Shown here: piece by piece, positions 26,031 through 37,936 of the stretch
Position numbering within the stretch: position 1 is the stretch's first letter
How the letters are laid out: the number at the start of each line of letters is the position of its first letter
Source of the DNA: an uncultured Corynebacterium sp.
Lineage (GTDB): Bacteria > Actinomycetota > Actinomycetes > Mycobacteriales > Mycobacteriaceae
Assembly (NCBI RefSeq): GCF_945649885.1
Contig: NZ_CALZFS010000007.1
Location: 1-42,315, forward strand
Length of the DNA stretch: 42,315 nucleotides
Reading direction: 5' to 3'
Made by a program: the position numbers and the translations under genes
Notes under the pieces: model-generated
The model's input: only the letters and a program-made list of their open reading frames with translations
Told to the model about the DNA's origin: nothing
Databases searched by the model: none

Positions 26031-26654
26031 TTAACCGACGTTGCGGGTAATCACAGGTTTTGTCAGTCCATCAGAGAGACGGTAACGCAGACCAACGATG
26101 CCGACTTTACCTGCCTCAACGCGCTCGCTGATTTCTGGGGAACGGGTGAGGATCTGCTCCACGGTGGCCACCACGTGGTGGCTCTCAAACTCCTCGATGG
26201 TCTTCATGCCCAGGCCCCGTGCCTCAAGAATGGAAGGGGCGACCTTCTCAATCATGACGCGCTGGTAACCACCCGGGATGTGTCCGCCATCGAGGGCTTC
26301 TGCAGTGGCACGAACAGCACCACAGGACTCATGCCCCATGACGATGACTAGTGGAACTTCAAGAGCCTCGATGGCGTACTCGATAGAAGCGAAGACACCC
26401 TGGTCAAGGATTTCACCGGCGGTGCGGACCACGAAGAGATCGCCCAGCCCGACATCGAAGATGATCTCCACAGGGACGCGAGAGTCAGAGCAGGAGATGA
26501 CGACCGCAGCCGGCTTCTGCCCCTCGCGCAGCTCGCGCCTGCGGGAGCCATCCACGTGTGGACGGTCCTCCGTGTAATTCATAAACCGCTTATTACCCAA
26601 CTTCAGCGCTTCCCACACCGCAGCAGGGGTTCGTTCTACATTTTGCAATGGCAT
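26031..26654 (-). CDS. Beta-carbonic anhydrase
   Basis: 207-residue zinc enzyme interconverting CO2 and bicarbonate. Zinc ligands are C55, H108 and C111 (ISCSDSRVP; MGHESCGAV), and the Asp-Arg dyad is D57-R59. The protein ends in a short C-terminal helix region with GLRYRLSDG. ATG 26654 is preferred for the family N-terminus, with GGAAG about 9 nt upstream; ATG 26675 adds seven residues. Position between the membrane protein and mutY equals mycobacterial canB (Rv3588c). It is divergent from mutY with about 60 bases between starts. Confidence 0.93.
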   Translation of the reverse strand: MPLQNVERTPAAVWEALKLGNKRFMNYTEDRPHVDGSRRRELREGQKPAAVVISCSDSRVPVEIIFDVGLGDLFVVRTAGEILDQGVFASIEYAIEALEVPLVIVMGHESCGAVRATAEALDGGHIPGGYQRVMIEKVAPSILEARGLGMKTIEEFESHHVVATVEQILTRSPEISERVEAGKVGIVGLRYRLSDGLTKPVITRNVG

Positions 26655-26679
26655 GGCTTCATTCTTCCACTCCATATGT

Positions 26680-26708
26680 TTGGGATGCGAACTGCCCTGG
26701 GTTAGAAT
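26680..26708 (+). promoter_or_regulatory. mutY promoter
   Basis: TTGGGA (26680-26685), 17 nt, TAGAAT (26703-26708): 4 of 6 and 5 of 6 to consensus. The start codon ATG 26718 is only 9 nt further, so the mRNA has almost no leader. The promoter overlaps the start region of the divergent carbonic anhydrase gene. Confidence 0.55.
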
Positions 26709-26717
26709 TTGCGGGAC

Positions 26718-27599
26718 ATGTCACATATTTTGCTTCAAAACTCCGTCCTCCAGTGGTTTCGCGCCAAGGCCCGCGACCTTGCGTGGCGGGCACCGCACAC
26801 CTCCGCATGGGGAATCCTGCTCTCAGAAGTCATGAGTCAGCAGACTCCGGTAGCTCGTGTGGAGCCGATCTGGCTGGAGTGGATGGCAAAATGGCCCACC
26901 CCGGAAGCCTTTGCCAATGCCTCCACCGATGAGGTGTTGCGAGCCTGGGGAAAATTGGGTTATCCACGACGCGCCCTGAGGTTGTTGGAGTGTGCGAGAG
27001 AGATTGTCGCAAAGCACGACGGCCGGGTACCGAACACCGTCGATGAGCTGCTCGCGCTGCCTGGGATCGGTGATTACACGGCGCGCGCTGTTGCAGCCTT
27101 CGCCTATGGGCTCAATGTGCCAGTCGTGGATACCAATGTGCGCCGTGTGTACCGGCGTGCGGTCGAGGGACGGTTCCTGCAGGGTACCGCCTCCAAAAAA
27201 GAGCTTGTCGACGTCGCCGCCATCCTCCCGCGTGCCGACGGTCCCGAATTTTCCGCTGGAATTATGGAACTGGGCGCATTGGTATGCACCGCCACCTCCC
27301 CGAAGTGCGCGGTGTGCCCCCTGATTGATATCTGCGAATGGCAGCGCCTGGGATGCCCGGCACCATCAGAAGAGGAACTAGCCTCTGCGAAAAAGCGCGT
27401 GCAGAAATTCATCGGCACCGACCGCCAGGTACGTGGCTTGATCATGGATGTGCTGCGCAAGACCAGTGGGCCCGTGGAGAAATCAGCTATCGATGTGGTC
27501 TGGCCCGATGAAGCACAACGCTCCCGCGCACTGTTCTCCCTCATTGACGACGGCCTGGCTGAGCAGGACGAGAAGGGCTACTTCCACCTGCCGCGGTAA
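26718..27599 (+). CDS. mutY: A/G-specific adenine DNA glycosylase
   Basis: 293-residue base-excision enzyme removing adenine opposite 8-oxoguanine. Catalytic E37 lies in SEVMSQQT, the helix-hairpin-helix is LPGIGDYTARAVAAFAYG, the catalytic Asp is D138 in VVDTNVRR, and the 4Fe4S cluster is ligated by C189, C196, C199 and C205 (C-X6-C-X2-C-X5-C). The C-terminal part is a short winged-helix-like tail rather than the full NUDIX-type recognition domain of E. coli MutY. ATG 26718 is used; a TTG at 26709 overlaps the -10 box. The gene's last 22 bases overlap the end of a small minus-strand gene. Confidence 0.94.
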   Translation: MSHILLQNSVLQWFRAKARDLAWRAPHTSAWGILLSEVMSQQTPVARVEPIWLEWMAKWPTPEAFANASTDEVLRAWGKLGYPRRALRLLECAREIVAKHDGRVPNTVDELLALPGIGDYTARAVAAFAYGLNVPVVDTNVRRVYRRAVEGRFLQGTASKKELVDVAAILPRADGPEFSAGIMELGALVCTATSPKCAVCPLIDICEWQRLGCPAPSEEELASAKKRVQKFIGTDRQVRGLIMDVLRKTSGPVEKSAIDVVWPDEAQRSRALFSLIDDGLAEQDEKGYFHLPR

Positions 27600-27748
27600 T
27601 TGAACCCGCCGGGCAGCCTCACCGAGAACCCACCCCTGCTGTTGAACGTCACCGGTCCAAGTCTCTTGGAACCTGAGACTCCTGACTTGGACACATTCAC
27701 CCAGCTGTCTTTTCCTGTTTTCATGCGTTTTCTGAAATTAAAACCCAT
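27578..27748 (-). CDS. Small DUF4236-like protein
   Basis: 56-residue protein. The sequence MGFNFRKRMKTGKDSWVNV followed by SKSGVSGSKRLGPVTFNS fits the DUF4236 pattern: a G-F-x-F-R-K opening, then the N-x-S-K-S-G-V-S core, then a short R-L-P-G-G-F-N-Y ending in place of the usual G-x-P-G-T-G-L-S-Y. DUF4236 domains usually form the N-terminus of larger proteins of unknown function; here the domain stands almost alone. An in-frame extension to 27805 has no support. ATG 27748 lies exactly 7 nt after TACACT (minus strand) with no ribosome site, so the mRNA may be leaderless. It converges on mutY and overlaps its last 22 bases. Function unknown. Confidence 0.6.
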   Translation of the reverse strand: MGFNFRKRMKTGKDSWVNVSKSGVSGSKRLGPVTFNSRGGFSVRLPGGFNYRGRWK

Positions 27749-27755
27749 GGGTGCC

Positions 27756-27761
27756 AGTGTA
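27756..27761 (-). promoter_or_regulatory. Possible -10 hexamer for the small DUF4236-like gene
   Basis: TACACT on the minus strand, followed by 7 nt (GGCACCC) and ATG 27748. Confidence 0.35.
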
Positions 27762-27822
27762 AAGAAAAGCTGTGTTGTTATTGGGGCTGATAGGGCTAAA
27801 GACAAGTTAGAACAGAAGGGGG

Positions 27823-28008
27823 TAGGAGACCACTGTTGGTGAAGCTGTGGTTAATGTTCTGGTTTCTTACCCAGACGGCACTTCCAGGGTAGTTCCGGTG
27901 AATCTCACTGCTGTTGCTAAGCCAGTGGTCGAGGACCCTAAGCATGAAACTCCATCGAAGCCTCGCCCACCACCTAAGTCTGGTGGCAGTTCCTTCGGCT
28001 CCAGCTAA
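27823..28008 (+). pseudogene. C-terminal remnant of a YPDG-repeat secreted protein
   Basis: Between stop codons at 27823-27825 and 28006-28008 the frame reads VGEAVVNVLVSYPDGTS and then a Pro/Lys-rich tail ending SSFGSS. The first part is 12 of 13 identical to VVNVLISYPDGTS near the end of the intact gene at 28254-29690, and both proteins end in FGSS. No start codon or ribosome site precedes it. It is therefore the surviving 3' end of a tandem paralogue whose 5' part is lost; the small DUF4236-like gene occupies the adjoining sequence. Confidence 0.75.
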
Positions 28009-28032
28009 GCCGTTGAACCACACCTGATTGAT

Positions 28033-28084
28033 AGAACCGCACCTGAAATTCCTTCCAAGAGGAAAATGAGATGCGGTTCTTTTC
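28033..28084 (+). terminator. Terminator after the repeat-protein remnant
   Basis: AGAACCGCA and TGCGGTTCT form a 9-bp stem with a 30-nt loop, then TTTT. It is the former terminator of the lost paralogue. Confidence 0.6.
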
Positions 28085-28156
28085 GCACTAAAGCGTTGGG
28101 ATAGCACGGCGATGTTCGGTCATCCTCGTTGAATTCGTGCAGCAGATATTCTGCCT

Positions 28157-28165
28157 CCCCCCCCC
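28157..28165. repeat. Tract of nine cytosines upstream of the secreted repeat protein
   Basis: Nine C in a row, about 90 bases before the TTG start and about 25 bases before a possible -10 (TAGATT, 28191-28196). GCAGA-TAT-TCTGC (28142-28154) precedes it. Such tracts are prone to length change. Confidence 0.7.
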
Positions 28166-28253
28166 ATCATCATCTGGCTTCAGTATTTTTTAGATTATGG
28201 TTACCAGTAGCAACCCAGGGTTTTCCTATATTTTTACGCAGGAGTTTTCCGCT

Positions 28254-29690
28254 TTGAAATCCAAGAAAATGATGTCATTGCTGACAGCTACCGCTTTGTC
28301 CGGTGGCATCATCACCGCTGCCGTTGTCACGCCATCCATCGTTGCCGCTGCAGAAAGCATGGCTGATCAACATCAGCCTTCCTATGTCCCTGCTGCTGGC
28401 TCCACCAATAATCTGATCTCATTTTCTTCTCTGACATCAGCTGAAGAACTTCCGGATGGAACTCAGTTCCATCTTGAAAATAATGAGGATTATCTGGTTG
28501 TTGCAGGTATCTACGTGAGGGTGAAGGACGATGGAAAAATTGTCTTTTCCGTATGGAACGGCCCCGGTGCTCAGGCGATCCCGGTCTCCGGCACAACCAT
28601 TACGGTTCCGATCACCGTCGCGTACCCGGATCAGTCATCGGAGGTGATCACAGCTGAACTTACTCTGGCACCCCCACATGATGAAGGATTCGATGTTGTC
28701 TATGATGCCCCTTCGGTGGAACAGGGAACAACAGCTACCCTCCACCCTGCTGATGAAGAACTCCCCGAAGGTACGTCGATCGAGGTGATTGACAGTGCCA
28801 CAACCCTGAATCTCCAGGATTCAGGATGGGAGTTCTCTGCTGAGGAGAATGCTGCATTAACCGTCGTGGCTCCTGAAGAAGTCACCGGCCCCATCCATCT
28901 TCAGTTGCGGGTCTCATACCCCGATGGCACCAGTGAACTGGCAACCACCATGGTGGAGGTCATTGACCCGACCCTGCCTCAACCTGAAGTCATTGATCCC
29001 ACCCCGCCACAGGCAGACAACCCCGGGGACATCTACCCGGTGGGAGCCATCACCCAGGGTGCTTTAGCCACCATCTCCCCGGATGATTCATTGCTGCCTG
29101 ATGGCACAACGATCTCACTTGTTGATGATTCACAGCTGCAGGATCTGCTCAGCGCAGGGTGGGACATCCATGTGGGTGATGAAAACGTCCTCTTCTACAC
29201 CGCTCCATTCGCTGCCAAGGGACCTGCCACCGTCAATCTTCTGGTGGACTACCCAGATGGCACCCAGTCAGAAACTACAGCGGCCATCCATGTCCATGCC
29301 TCCAACCTTGCCGGGCACCATGATGTCAGCTACCCCGACACCGCCATCCTTGCCGGCGGGTCCGCGATCATCGCCCCGGTGACCACGGATCTCCCAGCTG
29401 ACACCACCATCACGCTGGTGGAGGATACAGCTCTGGAGGCGGCACGGCATGCCGGATGGAGCCTCACCATCAATGACACTGGCAGGATCGCCATCTCCAC
29501 ACAGGAATCCATCGTTGATGGACGCAATGTGGTGAATGTTCTGATTTCCTACCCGGATGGCACCTCCGAGGTCACTGCTGTGGACCTCCTGGCCCTGCCT
29601 CAACCAACACCTGAGGAAGCTGAAGGGGAAGCTCCAACCAAGGCCCATCCAGTTCCCTGGTCCAGCTGGGGCTTCTTCGGTTCTAGCTGA
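28254..29690 (+). CDS. Secreted protein with four YPDG-type (Rib-like) repeats
   Basis: 478-residue secreted protein. The signal peptide covers about residues 1-33 (KSKK, hydrophobic core, cleavage after VAAAES or nearby). Four repeats of 85-100 residues follow, each showing LP(D/E)GT about 25 residues in, a GW in repeats 2-4, and ending with V-x-V-x-YPDGT/YPDQS plus a beta strand; Pro-rich linkers separate repeats 2 and 3. The YPDG ending recalls Rib/alpha-like surface repeats. The C-terminus (SWGFFGSS) lacks LPxTG and a membrane anchor, so the protein is probably released or held by the envelope. TTG 28254 is chosen because AGGAG lies 9 nt upstream and it begins the signal peptide; ATG 28197 adds 19 unlikely residues. 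Adhesion or envelope role is inferred only. Confidence 0.75.
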   Translation: MKSKKMMSLLTATALSGGIITAAVVTPSIVAAAESMADQHQPSYVPAAGSTNNLISFSSLTSAEELPDGTQFHLENNEDYLVVAGIYVRVKDDGKIVFSVWNGPGAQAIPVSGTTITVPITVAYPDQSSEVITAELTLAPPHDEGFDVVYDAPSVEQGTTATLHPADEELPEGTSIEVIDSATTLNLQDSGWEFSAEENAALTVVAPEEVTGPIHLQLRVSYPDGTSELATTMVEVIDPTLPQPEVIDPTPPQADNPGDIYPVGAITQGALATISPDDSLLPDGTTISLVDDSQLQDLLSAGWDIHVGDENVLFYTAPFAAKGPATVNLLVDYPDGTQSETTAAIHVHASNLAGHHDVSYPDTAILAGGSAIIAPVTTDLPADTTITLVEDTALEAARHAGWSLTINDTGRIAISTQESIVDGRNVVNVLISYPDGTSEVTAVDLLALPQPTPEEAEGEAPTKAHPVPWSSWGFFGSS

Positions 29691-29717
29691 TCTGCTCACA
29701 GCCCGCAGATAAAAAGA

Positions 29718-29757
29718 CCAGCACCCCTGAGAACTTTCCTCAGGGGTGCTGGCTTTT
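29718..29757. terminator. Bidirectional terminator between the repeat protein and clpC
   Basis: CCAGCACCCCTGAG and CTCAGGGGTGCTGG form a perfect 14-bp stem with a 7-nt loop. T-rich tails occur on both sides (CTTTT on plus, TCTTTTT on minus), so it can serve both convergent genes. Confidence 0.9.
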
Positions 29758-29777
29758 CGTCGCTAAGTGATCAGTAT

Positions 29778-34557
<4,780 letters not shown>

Positions 34558-34626
34558 GTAGCTCCTGGTTCTGTTTTTAGGGCTTGTGGATACAGAATCA
34601 AGGGTACGTATGCATGTGTACTAACG

Positions 34627-36075
34627 CTAAGCGGGTATTTCTTCCTCCACACGGGTGACAAAGAGGGATGAAACAAGCGCGATCACGGCAATGATTCCAC
34701 CCGCAATGAATGCCACCCGGGTACCGGAGGCAACTGCTTCTGCCTGCGCGCTTCCTGCATTGGAAGCCAGCAGGGTGCCGAAGGACAGAGCTGCAATCAT
34801 GATGGCGGTACCTGCGGCACCAGCCAGCTGCTGAAGAGTATTCAGAATCGCAGAACCATGTCCATAGAGGGTTCGTGGCAGGGAACCCAGGGCAGTGGTC
34901 ATCAGTGGAGTCATCATCAGACACATACCCACGGAGAACACCGTGTGCAGGACGACGACCATGGCCACCGGTGAGAAACCGTCAAGCAGGGTAAAAGCCC
35001 AGGCAGCCACCGTGAGCAGGACAGCACCCGGGATCAGCAGCGGACGTGGGCCCACCTTGTCGTAGAACCGGCCGATGAACGGTGCGACAACGCCCTGCAG
35101 GAGACCACCCGGCATGACAACGAGACCGGTGACCAGCGCAGTCACACCCAGGGAATTCTGCAGGTAGATCGGCAGGACCATCACGGTGCCCAGCATCGCA
35201 CCGAAGGCCAGCAGGATAGCCACCAGGGAGAAGGTGAAGTTGCGGACCTTGAAGGGGCGCAGATCCATCAGCGCACGATCTTCCTCACCCAGCTGGATCT
35301 GACGCCAGACAAAAATGGCCAAGGACACCAGGCCGAGCGCGATAATGAGGATGGCTACTGTGCCCTCACCGTTGAGGATGGCACCAATAGAGCTGAAGCC
35401 ATAGACCAGACCACCGAAGGCGACGGCGGACAACAGCACGGAGAACACATCCAGTGGGGAAACCTTGTTCTCACCGATGTTCTTGATCAGCAAGGTGCCC
35501 ACAGCCAGGGCGATCAGGACGATGGGCAGCATCATCCAGAACAGCCAGTGCCAGGTCAGTGAGTTCAGGACGAAGCCGGACACTGTTGGTCCAAGCGCCG
35601 GTGCCACCGAAATGACAATGGAAATGATGCCCATCATGGAACCACGACGGTGTGCCGGAACAACCGTCAAAGTCACCGTCATGAGCAGTGGCATCACCAA
35701 TGCGGTGCCCACTGCCTGGATGATGCGGCCGATCAGCAAGATGGCGAAGGTTGGTGCAAGGGCTGCCACCAAGGTGCCCACCGTGAAGAACAACAGTGCT
35801 GTGACAAAGATGGCCTTGGTGGTGAAGCGATCCAGCAGGAAACCGGTGGTCGGGATGACCACGGCCATGGTCAGCATGAAACCGGTGGTCAACCACTGTG
35901 CGGTGGTCTCCGGGACCTGGAAGTCAGCCATGATCGACGGCAGTGCGACAGACAAGATCGTCTCATTGAGAATCATGATCGTCGCAGAGATGACCAGGAT
36001 GGAGAGCACTACAACAACCTCCCGTGGGAGCTTGTCCTGCTCAGGAGAGGTCTGCTTATTTACTTGGGTTTCCAT
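34627..36075 (-). CDS. DHA2-family multidrug efflux transporter (14 TM), copy 1
   Basis: 482-residue MFS exporter of the EmrB/QacA type. Motif C-like IVISVAPALGPTVSGF in helix 5, the antiporter signature, and the helix 1 segment LNETILSVALPSIMADF are visible; total hydrophobicity fits 14 helices. A charged N-terminus and a short C-terminal tail are cytoplasmic. It should expel hydrophobic drugs or cations against protons; substrate unknown. It is close kin to the next gene upstream, a tandem duplication. The ATG is preceded by the pyrimidine run CTTCCCCTCCTCT, the reverse of a ribosome binding site; GAAAGG lies about 15 nt upstream. Confidence 0.88.
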   Translation of the reverse strand: METQVNKQTSPEQDKLPREVVVVLSILVISATIMILNETILSVALPSIMADFQVPETTAQWLTTGFMLTMAVVIPTTGFLLDRFTTKAIFVTALLFFTVGTLVAALAPTFAILLIGRIIQAVGTALVMPLLMTVTLTVVPAHRRGSMMGIISIVISVAPALGPTVSGFVLNSLTWHWLFWMMLPIVLIALAVGTLLIKNIGENKVSPLDVFSVLLSAVAFGGLVYGFSSIGAILNGEGTVAILIIALGLVSLAIFVWRQIQLGEEDRALMDLRPFKVRNFTFSLVAILLAFGAMLGTVMVLPIYLQNSLGVTALVTGLVVMPGGLLQGVVAPFIGRFYDKVGPRPLLIPGAVLLTVAAWAFTLLDGFSPVAMVVVLHTVFSVGMCLMMTPLMTTALGSLPRTLYGHGSAILNTLQQLAGAAGTAIMIAALSFGTLLASNAGSAQAEAVASGTRVAFIAGGIIAVIALVSSLFVTRVEEEIPA

Positions 36076-36162
36076 AGAGGAGGGGAAGGACCTTTCAAGG
36101 CAAAATATTCAACAAGTGGGTCACCTGCTGAATGGGAAGAAAACCCCTCCAGCCTGCCACAG

Positions 36163-36189
36163 CCCAGGACGTTCACCAAACATCCTGGG
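36163..36189. terminator. Weak hairpin between the two MFS genes
   Basis: CCCAGGA and TCCTGGG pair over a 13-nt loop just after the stop of copy 2. No U-tract; it may only reduce read-through into copy 1. Confidence 0.35.
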
Positions 36190-36200
36190 TAGCTTGTCGA

Positions 36201-37688
36201 TTAGGCAGGATTGGTGGCTGCGACAACCTGAGTACGTTCCAGTGGTTTGACAAAGAATGAGGCCACAAACCCGATCAATGCCAGGGCCACACCAGCAAGG
36301 AATGCCCCATTGGTGCCAGCAGCCTGAGCTGCAGTGATCTCCATACCATTTTCAGAAGCATTCAGTGCACCAACGGTCATCGCCGCGATGAGAATTGCTG
36401 TTCCCGCAGCACCACCGAGCTGCTGCAGGGTGTTCATGATGGCAGAACCATGTCCATAGAGCTGCTTGGGCAGGGACGCCAGGGAGAGAGCCATCATCGG
36501 GGTCATGATCAGTGCCATGCCCATGCCGAAGGTCACGTACATGGCAATGACTATCCAGATGCTGGAGTTCGCACTCAAACCCAGCCACATCCATATCTGG
36601 GATGCCAAGATGAGGCTGGTTCCTGGAATGACCAGAGGACGTGGACCCACTGAGTCATAGATCCTTCCAATGAAGGGAGCAAGAACGCCCTGGCTCAACC
36701 CACCGGGAAGAAGAACCAGACCGGTAACCAGTGCGGTGGCCAACAATGAGGTCTGCAGGTAGATCGGCAACACGATGACGGTACCCAGCATGGTGGCAAA
36801 AGTCATGGTGATGACCAGCATGGAGAAGGTGAAGTTCCGGACCTTGAAAGGCTTCATGTTCAACAGTGCACGGCCGCTTCGCTCCAGCAGGATCTGACGC
36901 CAGACAAACAACACCAGGAATACCAGTCCCACGGCAACAGCAGTCAGTGGGAGGAAAGACCCACCAGTGACAAAACCGTTGATGGTGGAGAGCCCATAAA
37001 CCAGGCCGCCGAAGGCGATCGCGGAAAGAACAACCGACAGCACATCAAAACTGACCTTGGTGGTTTCAGAAGCATTGACCACCAGGAAGAATCCCGCAAT
37101 CAAACAGGCCACACCGATGGGAACCATAATCCAGAACAACCAGTGCCAGGTCAGGGAATTCAGGACAACACCGGAAATGGTGGGTCCAACAGCAGGTGCC
37201 ACAGAGATGACAATAGAGTTGACACCCATCATCATTCCGCGCCGTTCCGGGGCAACCAGTGTCAGGGTGACCGTCATCAGCAGGGGAAGCACAATCGCGG
37301 TGCCACCGGCCTGGATGACGCGGCCAGCAAGCAGAATGGGAAATGTCGGAGCAAGGGCTGCCATCACGGTACCCACGATGAACAGAATCATCGCGGTGAG
37401 AAACAGTGCGCGGGTGGTGAAACGCTGCAGCAGGAAACCTGTGGTCGGGATGGCAATAGCCATGGTCAGCATGAAGCCGGTGCTGAGCCACTGCACCACA
37501 TCAGCACTGACACCGAAGTCCGTCATGATGGCTGGCAGCGCCACAGACAAAATAGTCTCATTCAGAATCATCACCATCGCAGCGATAACCAACACCGCAA
37601 GAACAAGATTCACCCGCCCCGGAGTCATGATCGGTGTTTCAGCTTTGGGTTTTGGCGGAGATGTCTTTGTGGTGGTCTCAACTGACAT
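36201..37688 (-). CDS. DHA2-family multidrug efflux transporter (14 TM), copy 2
   Basis: 495-residue paralogue of the downstream transporter, with long stretches nearly identical, for example LNETILSVALPAIM, STGFMLTMAIAIPTTGFLL and the motif C-like IVISVAPAVGPTISG. It has a longer, Lys/Thr/Pro-rich N-terminus (about 25 residues). The two genes lie in tandem 125 bases apart and may be one transcription unit. ATG 37688 has only a weak purine stretch (AAAGAAAGAA) upstream. Substrate unknown; divergence between copies suggests distinct substrates or a heteromeric role. Confidence 0.88.
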   Translation of the reverse strand: MSVETTTKTSPPKPKAETPIMTPGRVNLVLAVLVIAAMVMILNETILSVALPAIMTDFGVSADVVQWLSTGFMLTMAIAIPTTGFLLQRFTTRALFLTAMILFIVGTVMAALAPTFPILLAGRVIQAGGTAIVLPLLMTVTLTLVAPERRGMMMGVNSIVISVAPAVGPTISGVVLNSLTWHWLFWIMVPIGVACLIAGFFLVVNASETTKVSFDVLSVVLSAIAFGGLVYGLSTINGFVTGGSFLPLTAVAVGLVFLVLFVWRQILLERSGRALLNMKPFKVRNFTFSMLVITMTFATMLGTVIVLPIYLQTSLLATALVTGLVLLPGGLSQGVLAPFIGRIYDSVGPRPLVIPGTSLILASQIWMWLGLSANSSIWIVIAMYVTFGMGMALIMTPMMALSLASLPKQLYGHGSAIMNTLQQLGGAAGTAILIAAMTVGALNASENGMEITAAQAAGTNGAFLAGVALALIGFVASFFVKPLERTQVVAATNPA

Positions 37689-37936
37689 ATGGTTACCGTT
37701 CTTTCTTTGAGGTTCTCAACCCCGATATCCACAACCTTGTAGGTTCCGTGATCTCGGAGAGCTTGCATGTTAACCAGTTCCTCGGGTGCTTCATAAGCTG
37801 GGACTACCCCCGTTAGCAACCCGTTCGTGAGAACATCCTCAGTCTGGTGAAAACTGCTGTTCATTTCACATAAGTGCTGCTGGTGCTGCTAAACGGTCTT
37901 CTTAACCACCTGAGCCACCTGTTATGACTAGATTCA

